A stretch of 64,000 nucleotides of DNA from Nitrosarchaeum sp. (GCA_021414365.1 JAIOOR010000006.1:109775-173774), one strand, 5' to 3'. Positions 16,029 to 24,614 are shown, counted from the stretch's first letter. The notes: generated by a model not told the origin, from the sequence alone. Translations and numbers: made by a program.

Positions 16029-16544
16029 ATGAAACCTTTTGTTTTATGGATGACTGGTTTACCATGCTCAGGCAAAACAACAATTGTAAAAGAACTCCAA
16101 AAAGACATTCCAAATTTAGCAATGCTTGATGGAGATGAATTAAGAGAGTGGTTTTCACCAAAAGACTTTTCCAAAGCTGGAAGAGATGAACACAACAAAA
16201 GAGTAGCTCATTTGGCAAAATTGTTATTAAAACATGGAGTCCCATCTGCAGTTTCTCTTGTTTCACCATATAAGGAAAATAGAGACAATGCAAGAGAGAT
16301 AATTAATTCAGGAGATCAATTTGCTGAATGTTACGTTAAATGCTCAGTTGAAAAATGTGAACAGAGAGATGTGAAGGGAATGTATGCCAAGGCAAGAAAA
16401 GGTGAAATTAAAGGATTTACTGGAATCGATGACCCATATGATGCCCCACAAAATCCAGATTTGTTAGTTGACACAGAACATGAGTCCCTAATAGATAGTG
16501 CCAAAAAGGTAAAGGAATTTCTCAAAAAGAGAAATCTAATCTAA
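16029..16544 (+). CDS. cysC: Adenylylsulfate (APS) kinase
   Basis: 171 aa P-loop kinase that phosphorylates adenylylsulfate to PAPS in sulfate assimilation. Motifs are Walker A GLPCSGKT (residues 10-17), LDGDELR, FSKAGRDEHNKRVAHLA, VSPYKENRD and KGFTGIDDPYDAPQ, the last being the lid region of APS kinases. Length is slightly short of bacterial CysC but complete. The 3' end overlaps the convergent CysQ-like gene by 9 bases. ATP sulfurylase and APS/PAPS reductase are encoded far away at 50.2-52.1 kb. Confidence 0.93.
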   Translation: MKPFVLWMTGLPCSGKTTIVKELQKDIPNLAMLDGDELREWFSPKDFSKAGRDEHNKRVAHLAKLLLKHGVPSAVSLVSPYKENRDNAREIINSGDQFAECYVKCSVEKCEQRDVKGMYAKARKGEIKGFTGIDDPYDAPQNPDLLVDTEHESLIDSAKKVKEFLKKRNLI

Positions 16545-17351
16545 TTTTTTAAATTCTTTAACTATTTTATCATGAATTAATCCGTTAGTAACCAAAATCC
16601 CATTTTGATGGTTTAGTATTTTATTATTATACATAATATCATTACCTGACATATCAGTCATCTTTCCTCCTGCCTCAGAAATTAAACAATATGATGCTGC
16701 TGAATCCCATTCTTTCATCTTGTTAGTTGTAGTGATATAAGCTTCAGCTTCTCCCGAACTAATCTTTCCCACCTTTAATGAACTACCAATACTGGTAAAA
16801 TCTTTAATTCCTAATTTTTTGATAAAATTTTTTTCTTTTTCTGAAAGATGATGTCTAGAACCAACTACTTTACATTTTGAAAGTTCTGATACTTTTGTAA
16901 CTGATATCTTCTCCCATTTACCTTTTGAAAATCTAAAAGCACCACATCCTTTTTGTGCTGCAAAAATAATTTTTTCTGTAGGCCAACCAATAACTCCTAT
17001 TATGGGTTTTTTATTTTTTACAAGTGCAATCATTACAGTAAATTCTCCTGTTTTATCTATAAAATCTGAAGTACCATCAAGAGGATCAACTATCCAAATA
17101 ATCTCTTCTGATAATCTCTTCTGATCATCTTTATCTTCTTCAGATAAAATTTTATGTTTAGTTTGTGATAAAATAACTTTAATGATCTCATTACTTTTTA
17201 GATCAGCTTCCGTAATTGGTGAATCATCACTTTTAGTGAATGTTTCATATTTACTTTCATATATCTCTAAAATTGAATTCCCTGCTTCATAAGCAGCTTC
17301 AATAGCCAAATCTAATTCTGGCATTTTATCTAAAATTGGAATATTCTTCAA
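16536..17351 (-). CDS. Inositol monophosphatase-family phosphatase, CysQ-like
   Basis: 271 aa Li-sensitive phosphatase. Metal-binding motifs are present: EED after KILS (about residue 71), the core WIVDPLDGTSDFI (about 88-100) and EWDSAASYCLISEAGG (about 213-228). The pattern fits CysQ 3'(2'),5'-bisphosphate nucleotidase, which removes the PAP by-product of PAPS reduction, and the overlap with cysC supports that. An inositol-1-phosphatase role for archaeal lipid synthesis cannot be excluded. Confidence 0.88.
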   Translation of the reverse strand: MKNIPILDKMPELDLAIEAAYEAGNSILEIYESKYETFTKSDDSPITEADLKSNEIIKVILSQTKHKILSEEDKDDQKRLSEEIIWIVDPLDGTSDFIDKTGEFTVMIALVKNKKPIIGVIGWPTEKIIFAAQKGCGAFRFSKGKWEKISVTKVSELSKCKVVGSRHHLSEKEKNFIKKLGIKDFTSIGSSLKVGKISSGEAEAYITTTNKMKEWDSAASYCLISEAGGKMTDMSGNDIMYNNKILNHQNGILVTNGLIHDKIVKEFKKLD

Positions 17352-17361
17352 TTGTAATTAC

Positions 17362-17574
17362 CTAGGTTGTTAATTCTGGTTTTAATGTCCAGACAACTCC
17401 TAAGACAATAAACGGTATTGACATTACTCCTATTATTGTAAGTATGATGTTAAATTGAGATTCTGACACTTGGGGATTGTTGACTATCCAAGGTAATGGT
17501 AATGTAACTACTACCCAAATCGCTCCTAATAGAATTATTAATTTGGCCTTTTTCTTCCTATCTGTAATCATCAT
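17362..17574 (-). CDS. Small two-helix membrane protein, 70 aa
   Basis: Two hydrophobic segments (about residues 11-30 and 41-63) with a basic N-terminus indicate a small integral membrane protein. It lies 10 bases upstream of the CysQ-like gene on the same strand and may share its transcript. No family is recognised. Confidence 0.72.
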   Translation of the reverse strand: MMITDRKKKAKLIILLGAIWVVVTLPLPWIVNNPQVSESQFNIILTIIGVMSIPFIVLGVVWTLKPELTT

Positions 17575-17612
17575 TTTCAGTATTCTTTTAGCAGTATTAA
17601 ATCCATGTGAAT

Positions 17613-18356
17613 TTACTTGACTGATTCCCCACCATCAACTGCAAGTATGGCCCCCGTTGTCCAAGCAGCATCATCTGAAACAAAATACAAAATTGCTTTA
17701 GCTACCTCATCTGGCTGACCAATTCTGCCTATGGGGTGCTCATTATTCATAAACTCTCTATCTTTTTCAGTTTTCATAAATGGTTTTGTCATATCTGTAT
17801 CGACAACTCCTGGACAAACACAATTGACTCTAATCCCGTCCTTTGCGTATTCTAGTGCCCAGCATTTTGTAAGAATAATTAACCCAGCTTTTGCTGCCGA
17901 ATACGCATCTGCATTAAATCCTTGATATGCTTTTAATCCCGCATCTGATGAAACATTGACTATTGTTCCTAAAGTTTTTTGTAAATAAGGTATTGCCGCT
18001 TTTGTAAATCTAAATTGCCCGGTAAGATTCACATCTAAAACTTCATTCCATTCAACTTCATCAATTTCATGTAATTGTTTTATCTTTGGAAAAATCCCAG
18101 CATTATTTATTAAAATATCTAACTTGCCAAATTTCTTTACAGTTTGTTCTACAACTTTCTTTACATCTTTTTCATTTTTAATATCAGCTGTTATTCCTAT
18201 TGAATTTGGGATCTGACTAATTGCATTTTCAAGTCTCTTTGAATCCTTTGCTGTAATGACTACATTTGCACCGTTTTTAGCAAATATTTCAGCAGTTGCA
18301 AATCCTATGCCTCTACTTCCACCAGTTATAATTGCAACTTTTCCAGATAATTTCAA
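17613..18356 (-). CDS. Short-chain dehydrogenase/reductase (SDR)
   Basis: 247 aa classical SDR using NAD(P)H. The cofactor motif TGGSRGIG is at residues 11-18, NNAGIF at about 86-91, the catalytic Ser in IVNVSSDAG near 137-139, and the Y-x-x-x-K pair in YSAAKAGL near 151-155. The end DGGESVK is typical of glucose dehydrogenase or ketoacyl-ACP reductase subfamilies. The substrate cannot be deduced. The gene lies upstream of a small membrane protein and the CysQ-like gene on the same strand. Confidence 0.93.
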   Translation of the reverse strand: MKLSGKVAIITGGSRGIGFATAEIFAKNGANVVITAKDSKRLENAISQIPNSIGITADIKNEKDVKKVVEQTVKKFGKLDILINNAGIFPKIKQLHEIDEVEWNEVLDVNLTGQFRFTKAAIPYLQKTLGTIVNVSSDAGLKAYQGFNADAYSAAKAGLIILTKCWALEYAKDGIRVNCVCPGVVDTDMTKPFMKTEKDREFMNNEHPIGRIGQPDEVAKAILYFVSDDAAWTTGAILAVDGGESVK

Positions 18357-18680
18357 TATCTTTTTGAATAAATTTCGTAATTTATAGCTCTTTAAGCTAA
18401 AACATTGAAAAATTGAATTTTGTTTTCTATTTTAAGAATTAATTGTTGAATTTGAAAATTATTTTAGAATAATCTCGTCGAGTTTATGATTAGTATTAAA
18501 ATTGAATAAATCAAAAATGTCATGATGAATCATTCCATCTTGTATTATTCTAGTGAGTTTTTTGATTATTCTACCTTCTTAATTTCTAAACAGAAATTAT
18601 GATAAATTTTTTCATAAAATTATGTAAAATATTATAATATTTTATACTAAATCTTAAATAGTTGAATAAACTATAATAAA

Positions 18681-18813
18681 TAATGCCGAAGGATATAATT
18701 CCTATCGACTAAAATAGCGTTGCCCCGCAGAACGAAAAAGGCACTCAGGCGTCTTAACGACCTGACCACGAGAGGAAATCTCTCAGAGTTCTGCAGTAAA
18801 GGGGTAAACGCCT
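18681..18813 (+). ncRNA. Unassigned structured RNA with a three-way junction
   Basis: This GC-rich island lies in a 457 bp AT-rich gap with no gene. It folds by hand into a 5' hairpin (18687-18707, CGA-AGGA with TCCT-A-TCG) and a long closing stem: GCGTT 18717-18721 with AACGC 18807-18811, CCCC 18723-18726 with GGGG 18801-18804, GCAGAAC 18727-18733 with GTTCTGC 18788-18794. The stem encloses two hairpins: CAGGCGT/ACG-A-CCTG at 18746-18764 and GAGAG/CTCTC at 18770-18784. A TATA-like CTTAAATA at 18653-18660 and a T-rich 3' end favour the plus strand. I find no SRP, RNase P or tRNA hallmark. The rest of 18357-18680 shows nothing. Confidence 0.6.
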
Positions 18814-19242
18814 TTAATTTCTTATAATATCAACTGACACTGAACCTAATTCATTTCCATTTGGATTAATCTCAATAACCAATGTCTGTTGGTTTGGAAT
18901 TGAAAATTCTTTTTGTCCATTATAATCCCATGTATAGTATTTTGATATTCCAGTTTTATGCACAGTTCCTTCTAACTTGAAATTTTCAGAAAAATCATAA
19001 TTTTTCCCTTTTAATAAAACAGTAAGCAATTGAGGACTGTCACCATTAGGAACAAATTTGATAAGATAATTTCCATTACTTGCAGTAAATGTATTTGAAT
19101 AAATTCCATTTTTGTACAAATTTGGATCTGCTAAAGTGACATGAAAAACCATATTACTATTTTTATCATTATTTTGATTAAATGATATGCTTATTACAAC
19201 TATTATCAAAACTGCAGAAATAATAACAATTTTCTTATTCAT
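18814..19242 (-). CDS. Exported hypothetical protein, 142 aa
   Basis: An N-terminal hydrophobic segment (residues 4-21) with a basic start is a signal peptide or membrane anchor. The exported part is beta-rich with an N-x-x-Y-L-I-K-F pattern, resembling a small immunoglobulin- or C2-like fold as in other Nitrososphaerota secreted proteins. No catalytic residues are recognised. Its stop lies right next to the 3' end of the structured RNA on the other strand. Confidence 0.68.
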   Translation of the reverse strand: MNKKIVIISAVLIIVVISISFNQNNDKNSNMVFHVTLADPNLYKNGIYSNTFTASNGNYLIKFVPNGDSPQLLTVLLKGKNYDFSENFKLEGTVHKTGISKYYTWDYNGQKEFSIPNQQTLVIEINPNGNELGSVSVDIIRN

Positions 19243-19283
19243 TTCAGTTAAATTATTAATTCCATTATAAAAATAAACTTCAA

Positions 19284-20177
19284 TTATAACTCCAAAGCTT
19301 CTTTCAAACCCTTGTATCTATTTCTAATAGTAACTTCTGTAACTCCTGCAGCAACTGCTATGTCTTTTTGCGTTTTATCTTCTCCATTTTTGACACATGA
19401 TAAATACAGTGCAGCTGCTGCCAGACCCATAGGATCTTTACCTGCAGAAAGTTCAATTTTAGTAGCTTGATCTAAAATCTCAATTGCCTTTCTTTTTGTC
19501 TTTTCTGATAATCCTGCAATACTAGATATTCTTGAAATACATTTTACTGGATTAACAACTGGCATTTTTAGATCCAATTCTCTTAATAATAATCTGTAAC
19601 ATCTTGCAACATCTTTTCTCTTGATGTTAATCCCATTTGCAACATCTGTTAATGTTCTAGGAGTTTCAGTATTTCTACATGCAGCATAAAGAGATGCCGC
19701 TATAAGACCTGGAATAGAACGGCCCCTTACAAGACCCTTGTCTAAGGCTTTTCTGTAAATATAGGCAGTTTTTTCAATAACAGTATCTGATAGAGCAAGT
19801 TTTGTTTTCAATCTGTCTAATTCGCTAAATGCCTGTCTGAAATTTCTGTCAACTGGTTCATGAACCTGACTTCTATTATCCCACGTTCTTAGTCTTTCAA
19901 TAGTGCTTTTCATTGAAGCAGAAAGTGGTTTTCCAGTGGCATCTTTGTTTATGGGATTGCCCATATCATGTATAGCCAAAGAAGTTGGTGTGCCTGTTCT
20001 GGTTCTATTGTCTCCTTCTTCTTTAGAAAACGATCTCCATTCTGGTCCTTCCTGTTCTACCTTATCTGTGGCAACAAAACCGCATTTAGAACAAAACATC
20101 TCCCCCGTATTAGAATCAGTTAAAATTGCTCCTTTGTTACATCGTTGACACCTATTCGAATCAACACTTTGAACCAT
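19284..20177 (-). CDS. tfb: Transcription initiation factor IIB (TFB)
   Basis: 297 aa TFB with zinc ribbon C-x2-C (CQRC) and CSKCG (residues about 10-33), B-reader WRSFSKEEGDN, and two cyclin repeats ending VAAGVTEVTIRNRYKGLKE. It is intact, unlike the copy at 15127. Relative to that copy it lacks five residues (LATII) after HDMG in the B-linker, an in-frame 15-base loss at the edge of the identical 115 bp tract. This may alter promoter opening or be a recombination scar. The start is the ATG at 20177. Confidence 0.95.
   Translation of the reverse strand: MVQSVDSNRCQRCNKGAILTDSNTGEMFCSKCGFVATDKVEQEGPEWRSFSKEEGDNRTRTGTPTSLAIHDMGNPINKDATGKPLSASMKSTIERLRTWDNRSQVHEPVDRNFRQAFSELDRLKTKLALSDTVIEKTAYIYRKALDKGLVRGRSIPGLIAASLYAACRNTETPRTLTDVANGINIKRKDVARCYRLLLRELDLKMPVVNPVKCISRISSIAGLSEKTKRKAIEILDQATKIELSAGKDPMGLAAAALYLSCVKNGEDKTQKDIAVAAGVTEVTIRNRYKGLKEALEL
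19845..19959 (-). repeat. 115 bp identical tract shared with 15366-15480 (inverted)
   Basis: This is the partner copy of the perfect inverted tract, inside the intact tfb gene. The 15 bases missing from this copy would fall directly at its 19959/19960 edge. Recombination between the two would invert the 4.4 kb containing cysC, cysQ, the SDR and the structured RNA. Confidence 0.88.
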
Positions 20178-20304
20178 AAATTCAGAAATCCATCTTCATT
20201 CTATGCTTAAAAAGATTTGAAAAATACAATAAATTGACTATATTTTCTGAATTTTGGCCCAAAAAAATATTTAAATACAATTTTTTTATCCACAGAAGCA
20301 TATA

Positions 20305-20409
20305 ATGGTAAAATGTCCACTATGCGGAGAATCGCTAAATAACAATTCAGTGATTCGAAACCATATCCAAAAAATCCATCCTCAAAGAATTCCAGTCCTA
20401 AATCTTTAG
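20305..20409 (+). CDS. Tiny C2H2 zinc-finger protein, 34 aa
   Basis: An ATG at 20305 opens 34 codons with C-x2-C (CPLC) and H-x4-H (HIQKIH) spaced 12 residues apart, the geometry of a classical C2H2 zinc finger. Single-finger proteins of this length are common in archaea and their viruses. It is followed 87 bases later by the CdvB paralogue. The role, possibly nucleic acid binding, is unknown. Confidence 0.68.
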   Translation: MVKCPLCGESLNNNSVIRNHIQKIHPQRIPVLNL

Positions 20410-20496
20410 GAAAGGTATCCTTGTTAGTCTTATTTTATTTCTAGTTAAGCAATATTTACACCTGAAAGGAAATACAAATTAAAAAATAAAATTTTA

Positions 20497-21138
20497 TTGG
20501 CTAATCTACAAAATAAATGGAATAAACAACAAAAATCAGGAATCTCTGATAGAATTAGTGACACAATTAATCCAAAAGGAGCACTAAAACCTAAAATCCA
20601 GAATGGAATTAAACAATTACAAACACAAATTACAAAACTTAATTCGATGATTTCAAAATTAAATGAAAGAGATAGCAAACTTTTCAAAAGAATAGTTGAA
20701 GCAACTCAATTACACGATGTGAATACAAGTAGAATTTTATCTAAAGAATTAGTAGAGGTAAGAAAAACTACAAAAATTTTGAGTAATGCAAGAATAGCCT
20801 TGGAACAAATTGAATTAAGATTGACAACTTATCATGATCTTGGAGATACTGTGGTTACTATTATGCCGACAATAGGTTTGATGAAGAATCTTAAATCATC
20901 TCTTGTAAAATTTATGCCAAGTGCTGATCAAGAAATTAATCAAATGGCACAAATGTTAGGTGGATTTATGACTGATAGTTTCTCAAGCGATGCTACATTT
21001 GGAATGGATGAAATAACAAATTCCGAATCTGAGAGAATTTTACAAGAGGCAGCAGCTGTAGCCGAGAATTCTGTTGGAAATAAATTTCCATCAACGCCTA
21101 CAAGTACAGGAATTTCATCTAAAAGTAAGTTTTACTAA
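20497..21138 (+). CDS. cdvB: CdvB/ESCRT-III (Snf7) paralogue
   Basis: 213 aa protein with the Snf7-like helical core: basic helix 1 (about residues 20-60), a helical hairpin including DVNTSRILSKELVEVRK, and LRLTTYHDLGDTVVTIMPTIG, followed by a flexible, acidic segment and a PSTPTSTG tail. ESCRT-III proteins polymerise at the membrane in Cdv-based archaeal cell division. It starts at a TTG (20497). A second paralogue, at 63569-64000, shares the LRLTT-x-HDLGD and ERILQEA segments. The absence of an obvious wH/MIM2 tail suggests a CdvB1/B2-type rather than CdvB proper. Confidence 0.88.
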   Translation: MANLQNKWNKQQKSGISDRISDTINPKGALKPKIQNGIKQLQTQITKLNSMISKLNERDSKLFKRIVEATQLHDVNTSRILSKELVEVRKTTKILSNARIALEQIELRLTTYHDLGDTVVTIMPTIGLMKNLKSSLVKFMPSADQEINQMAQMLGGFMTDSFSSDATFGMDEITNSESERILQEAAAVAENSVGNKFPSTPTSTGISSKSKFY

Positions 21139-21141
21139 ATC

Positions 21142-21621
21142 TTAACTTTCTAAAGATTCTCTAGATTCTTTAATTTTTTTAACTTTACTGCCTTCATTAT
21201 CTATTATTCTATCAATTCCAGATAATCTGTCTCTTAAACTATTGATAAGTGACCCTACCTCATCTGCTTCATTTTCAACCTGTTGCCTCTTGTGAGTAAG
21301 TTCTTTGATTCCTCTATTTTCTTCTTCAATATACTGACTCACTTTCTCCAACTTTTCTTTTAGATTTTTAATGTCCACAGATTCTTCTTCAATATCTTTT
21401 TCTAAAACAGTTCTTTTATCTTTAAGATTTTTTATCATTAAACCCACATAGTCAATGGCTTCTTCTAATTTGGCACGTTTATCCATCAATTCTACAATTC
21501 CAATTTCTTGTACAGTCTCACTAAATGAATCACTGCTTGATTTCACGTTAGTAGAAGGCTCACCCACAGTTCTATCTTCTGTCATTTCTCCCCCACCATC
21601 TTTTTTGAATTTATCAAACAT
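21142..21621 (-). CDS. Long coiled-coil protein, 159 aa
   Basis: After a disordered N-terminal 40 residues the protein is a continuous coiled coil with three similar segments around D(K/R)L or DKR (AKLEEAIDYVGLMIKNLKDKR, and later LINSLRDRLSGIDRII), so it may have internal repeats of about 35-40 residues. No other domain is visible. It converges with the CdvB paralogue, 3 bases apart, which makes a link to division or envelope processes possible but unproven. Confidence 0.75.
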   Translation of the reverse strand: MFDKFKKDGGGEMTEDRTVGEPSTNVKSSSDSFSETVQEIGIVELMDKRAKLEEAIDYVGLMIKNLKDKRTVLEKDIEEESVDIKNLKEKLEKVSQYIEEENRGIKELTHKRQQVENEADEVGSLINSLRDRLSGIDRIIDNEGSKVKKIKESRESLES

Positions 21622-21996
21622 TTTACCATCTCTTTTTAAAATGAGAATAAAAAGTTATTATGAATCAAAATATGGCTTACCAACTCATTTTTTATAAATC
21701 TAAAGTATTTTGATTGGATTTTAAGTAAAATTCTCTTAGATAGTGTTTCACTGTATGTTCTTTATATATTAAAATTAGATAAAATCTCTGAAAACCAACT
21801 AAAAGCCAATTAAAAATTAACTAAAACATATTTTTTTAAAAAATAGTTTTTTTAAAAAAATTCCAGGCATAAGAAATTTCTAGATTTTCTCTCACCGCAT
21901 TAATTTTTGCTAAAATTACTCATTTTATGGAATAAAACACTTGTTCCGCTTTGCGTTCCGCTATAGAGTTTCAAAATGTTCCTCATTAATCAATTA
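21622..21996. other. Long AT-rich non-coding stretch upstream of the winged-helix operon
   Basis: No gene is evident. The part near 21940-21965 contains two copies of TTCCGC (GTTCCGCTTTGCGTTCCGC), a short GC-rich direct repeat in an AT-rich setting that may be a regulatory element for the operon starting at 22012. The remainder holds only runs of A and T and no recognisable RNA structure. Confidence 0.35.
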
Positions 21997-22011
21997 GTTC
22001 TATACTAGAAC
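21997..22011. promoter_or_regulatory. Palindrome abutting the start codon of a winged-helix gene
   Basis: GTTCTA-TAC-TAGAAC is a perfect inverted repeat with a 3-base centre and ends on the base before the ATG at 22012. Such a position suits an operator for autoregulation by the winged-helix protein it precedes. This is inferred from position only. Confidence 0.45.
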
Positions 22012-22299
22012 ATGTTAAAACAACAATACAGGTCCGAAATGGGCATAATGGGTGACATCTTGGATGTAACTGCCGATGGTGGTCGTTCTGGAGTCATTGT
22101 ATCTGCAATATCTCGCAAAGCCAACCTGTCTCACTATGCAGTACTAGACAAATGTGAGAAATTGGTAGAAGCAGGCTTAGTCGAATCCATCAAAAATGAC
22201 AGGAATAGAGTCTTCCTGATCACTGAAAAGGGACTTCAATTTTTTCAGGAATTCAAAAGATTCCAGGGACTAGTTGAAAGTATGAATTTGAGGTACTAA
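22012..22299 (+). CDS. Winged-helix DNA-binding protein (archaeal PF14947-like), 95 aa
   Basis: The protein is a single winged helix: helix MGDILDVTAD, then GVIVSAISRKANLSHYAVLDKCEKLVEAGLVE as the recognition helix and KNDRNRVFLITEKGLQFF as the wing. Archaeal proteins of this type often serve as small transcription regulators. It starts immediately after a palindrome and is 3 bases upstream of a gene whose product also ends in a winged helix, so it opens a three-gene operon. Confidence 0.85.
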   Translation: MLKQQYRSEMGIMGDILDVTADGGRSGVIVSAISRKANLSHYAVLDKCEKLVEAGLVESIKNDRNRVFLITEKGLQFFQEFKRFQGLVESMNLRY

Positions 22300-22302
22300 C
22301 TA

Positions 22303-23334
22303 ATGAGCCCAGAAATTGTGCTCATTCCCAGAGAAGAGCCTATTCAAGAAGATGGAATGATTTTTGTAAGGACTGATAGTATCCTCGAAACAATGGTTAA
22401 GACACCCTTGATAGTTGCTGGCTTAATTATTGCTATAGTAGTGATGCCACTTCAGACCTCATTCAGCTCTACTCGATCTCTTGAACTTACCATTTATTCT
22501 GATGGTTCTACACATGTTTCCTCAAAAATAGACGTAGATCCATTAGAACCTGATTTTGAACTTGATTTATTTGGACAATCTATTGATAATTTTGTTGCAA
22601 CAGGTGATTCTGGGTTTTTACTATCTGAAGAAATAGTTGGAAACAAAGCAATAATTGACAAATTTGGTTCATCAAGTATTACAATTGATTATGATATTCA
22701 TGATTTAATTTCCAAAGAAGGACGAGTTTGGACATTCTCACTAAATTCTACATCTGACTATGCACTACTTATGCCAAAAAACTCAGTCATAGTTGGTATG
22801 AGCGGTTTACCAAATAACATGGAAGTAATAGATGAAAAAACTAAGCTAGATCTTTCTGCTGGGTTAACTGAAATAAACTATATTTTTACACCAATAAATC
22901 CTATCACTCATAATCCATCAGTTTCAAATGAATTCAAATTTGATTATAATAATGCCATAATTATTGGTGGTCCAATTATAGCTGCAATGGCAGGCATAAT
23001 ATTAATACTAAAAAGAAAACAATCCAAACCTTCACAATTAATTCAACAATCAGAACCAATCTCTGAAAAACAAACCGAAACAAAATCTATCGATGTAAAA
23101 ACAATATTTGATTTTAGACCAGAAATGCGTGATGATGATAAAGAAATCGTGAAATTTATTTCTGATAGCGGAGGACAAGTACTTGAAAGTGAATTAAGAA
23201 AAAAATTCCTTCAACCAAGAACCACCATGTGGAGGGCTGTAAAAAGATTAGAACGATTAGGAGTAATTGAAATTGATAAAAAAGATTTACAAAATTTAGT
23301 AAAATTAAAAAAAGATTTGGAGAAAGAAGAATGA
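22303..23334 (+). CDS. Membrane-anchored protein with C-terminal winged-helix domain
   Basis: 343 aa. An N-terminal membrane helix (about residues 34-52) leads to a beta-rich extracellular region of about 160 residues, a second membrane helix (about 220-240) ending KRKQSK, and a cytoplasmic winged helix (about 275-340, with EIVKFISDSGGQVLESEL and TTMWRAVKRLERLGVIEI). This layout suggests a one-component sensor that couples an external or membrane signal to transcription. It overlaps the next gene by 4 bases (ATGA). The ligand is unknown. Confidence 0.82.
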   Translation: MSPEIVLIPREEPIQEDGMIFVRTDSILETMVKTPLIVAGLIIAIVVMPLQTSFSSTRSLELTIYSDGSTHVSSKIDVDPLEPDFELDLFGQSIDNFVATGDSGFLLSEEIVGNKAIIDKFGSSSITIDYDIHDLISKEGRVWTFSLNSTSDYALLMPKNSVIVGMSGLPNNMEVIDEKTKLDLSAGLTEINYIFTPINPITHNPSVSNEFKFDYNNAIIIGGPIIAAMAGIILILKRKQSKPSQLIQQSEPISEKQTETKSIDVKTIFDFRPEMRDDDKEIVKFISDSGGQVLESELRKKFLQPRTTMWRAVKRLERLGVIEIDKKDLQNLVKLKKDLEKEE

Positions 23335-24329
23335 AAAAAATAACTTCATCTATATTGTTAATTTTAATATCTAGTATGATTTTTGGCGGTATTACTCATA
23401 CTGCTCAAGCTCAAACTGATCCTTCAATTCTTTTAAAAATTGCAAAACAAGCCCAAAAACAGCTTGAAAATCAGATAAATCAAGATTCATCAGATAAAAC
23501 AAAACAACTTTTCAGAGAAGGTACACAGGAAATTCAAGCCTTAGAAGAATCTCTTGCAAATAATGATATTGATTTAGCAAAAAAACATTTTCTTTCAGCA
23601 ATGAAAATATTCAAAGAGATATCTCAGCAATTAACAAACAAAAAATTCCCACAACCAGAAGTGGCTACTCTTAAAGCTAGAGCAGAAGATCCTTCCGCCG
23701 ATCTTATTAGAATGCAAGAATATGTTGACAATCTTAAGACAATTGCAAAAAAGTACAATTCATTAATTGATTTTTCTGAACTAGACGATCTATTTGTAAT
23801 TGCAAAAAAACAAATCATGGATAAACAATTCGATGATGCAGTACAAACAATTAGTAAAATTAAGCAAATTACAGTTGATTTTAATAACAAAATTCATGAA
23901 TATGCCTCTCAACAAGAACAATCTCGTGCTAAAGATTATGCCCAATCATATCTAGAGCAACTTGATAGATTAATTGAAAACGCAAAGAATCAAGGCTTAT
24001 CTGAAGATATTATTCAAAAACTTGAATCTGCCCGAGAAAATCTTTCATCAACAACAGATCCACATGAAATAATCAAACAAATAAGAAAAATAATATCAAT
24101 TAAAGAGCAATTTGAATTAACAAAAAATGATCGACTAGAATCTCGAGTTATGCAAGTTGAAAAAATATTACTCGAATTATCAAACTCTGATAAATTAAGT
24201 CAGTCTGATCTTGAAGATGCTAAAAAAACACTTCAAACTATTAAACGTCAACTAGCACAAGGTGAATTTGATAGTGCAAATGAACTATTACGATCATTGG
24301 CAACACTACTAGCACAATTTCAAAATTAA
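23331..24329 (+). CDS. Secreted helical-repeat protein, 332 aa
   Basis: The signal peptide (residues about 1-28, ending AQAQ) is followed by an entirely helical, Lys/Glu/Gln-rich chain with recurring segments of about 40-45 residues such as EDAKKTLQTIKRQLAQGEFD. It may be a helical-repeat or coiled-coil surface protein. It overlaps the membrane winged-helix gene by 4 bases and is probably its functional partner or regulated product. No known family is recognised. Confidence 0.75.
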   Translation: MKKITSSILLILISSMIFGGITHTAQAQTDPSILLKIAKQAQKQLENQINQDSSDKTKQLFREGTQEIQALEESLANNDIDLAKKHFLSAMKIFKEISQQLTNKKFPQPEVATLKARAEDPSADLIRMQEYVDNLKTIAKKYNSLIDFSELDDLFVIAKKQIMDKQFDDAVQTISKIKQITVDFNNKIHEYASQQEQSRAKDYAQSYLEQLDRLIENAKNQGLSEDIIQKLESARENLSSTTDPHEIIKQIRKIISIKEQFELTKNDRLESRVMQVEKILLELSNSDKLSQSDLEDAKKTLQTIKRQLAQGEFDSANELLRSLATLLAQFQN

Positions 24330-24375
24330 CTCTCTTATCATAAACTTCATATATATTTTCTAAACAGAATTTATC

Positions 24376-24570
24376 ATGGCTTCTAAAGCAATCACTATTG
24401 GTGTAGGAATTCCAATGATTGTAGTTGGTGCTTTGATGGCATGGTTATTAGCTCCATTTCAAGGTGAAATGCAAAATACAGTAGAATTTGTGGGAAGCTT
24501 AATTGGAATTTTAGGTGTAGTTTTCTTTATTTCTGGTTTATTCTATACAAAAGAACCTGTAATGCACTGA
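24376..24570 (+). CDS. Small two-helix membrane protein, 64 aa
   Basis: The two hydrophobic segments (about residues 5-24 and 36-56) are rich in Gly and Ile. The gene follows the secreted helical protein by 46 bases. Small membrane proteins of this kind are frequent in Nitrososphaerota. Function unknown. Confidence 0.72.
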   Translation: MASKAITIGVGIPMIVVGALMAWLLAPFQGEMQNTVEFVGSLIGILGVVFFISGLFYTKEPVMH

Positions 24571-24614
24571 TCAAAACTCATTGAATAAATAATGAAAAAA
24601 AACACAACAATTAC

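Noticed and set aside
18681..18813. SRP RNA or RNase P RNA
   Set aside because: The conserved SRP helix 8 sequence and the RNase P CR-I and CR-V sequences are not present; the length is too short for SRP RNA.
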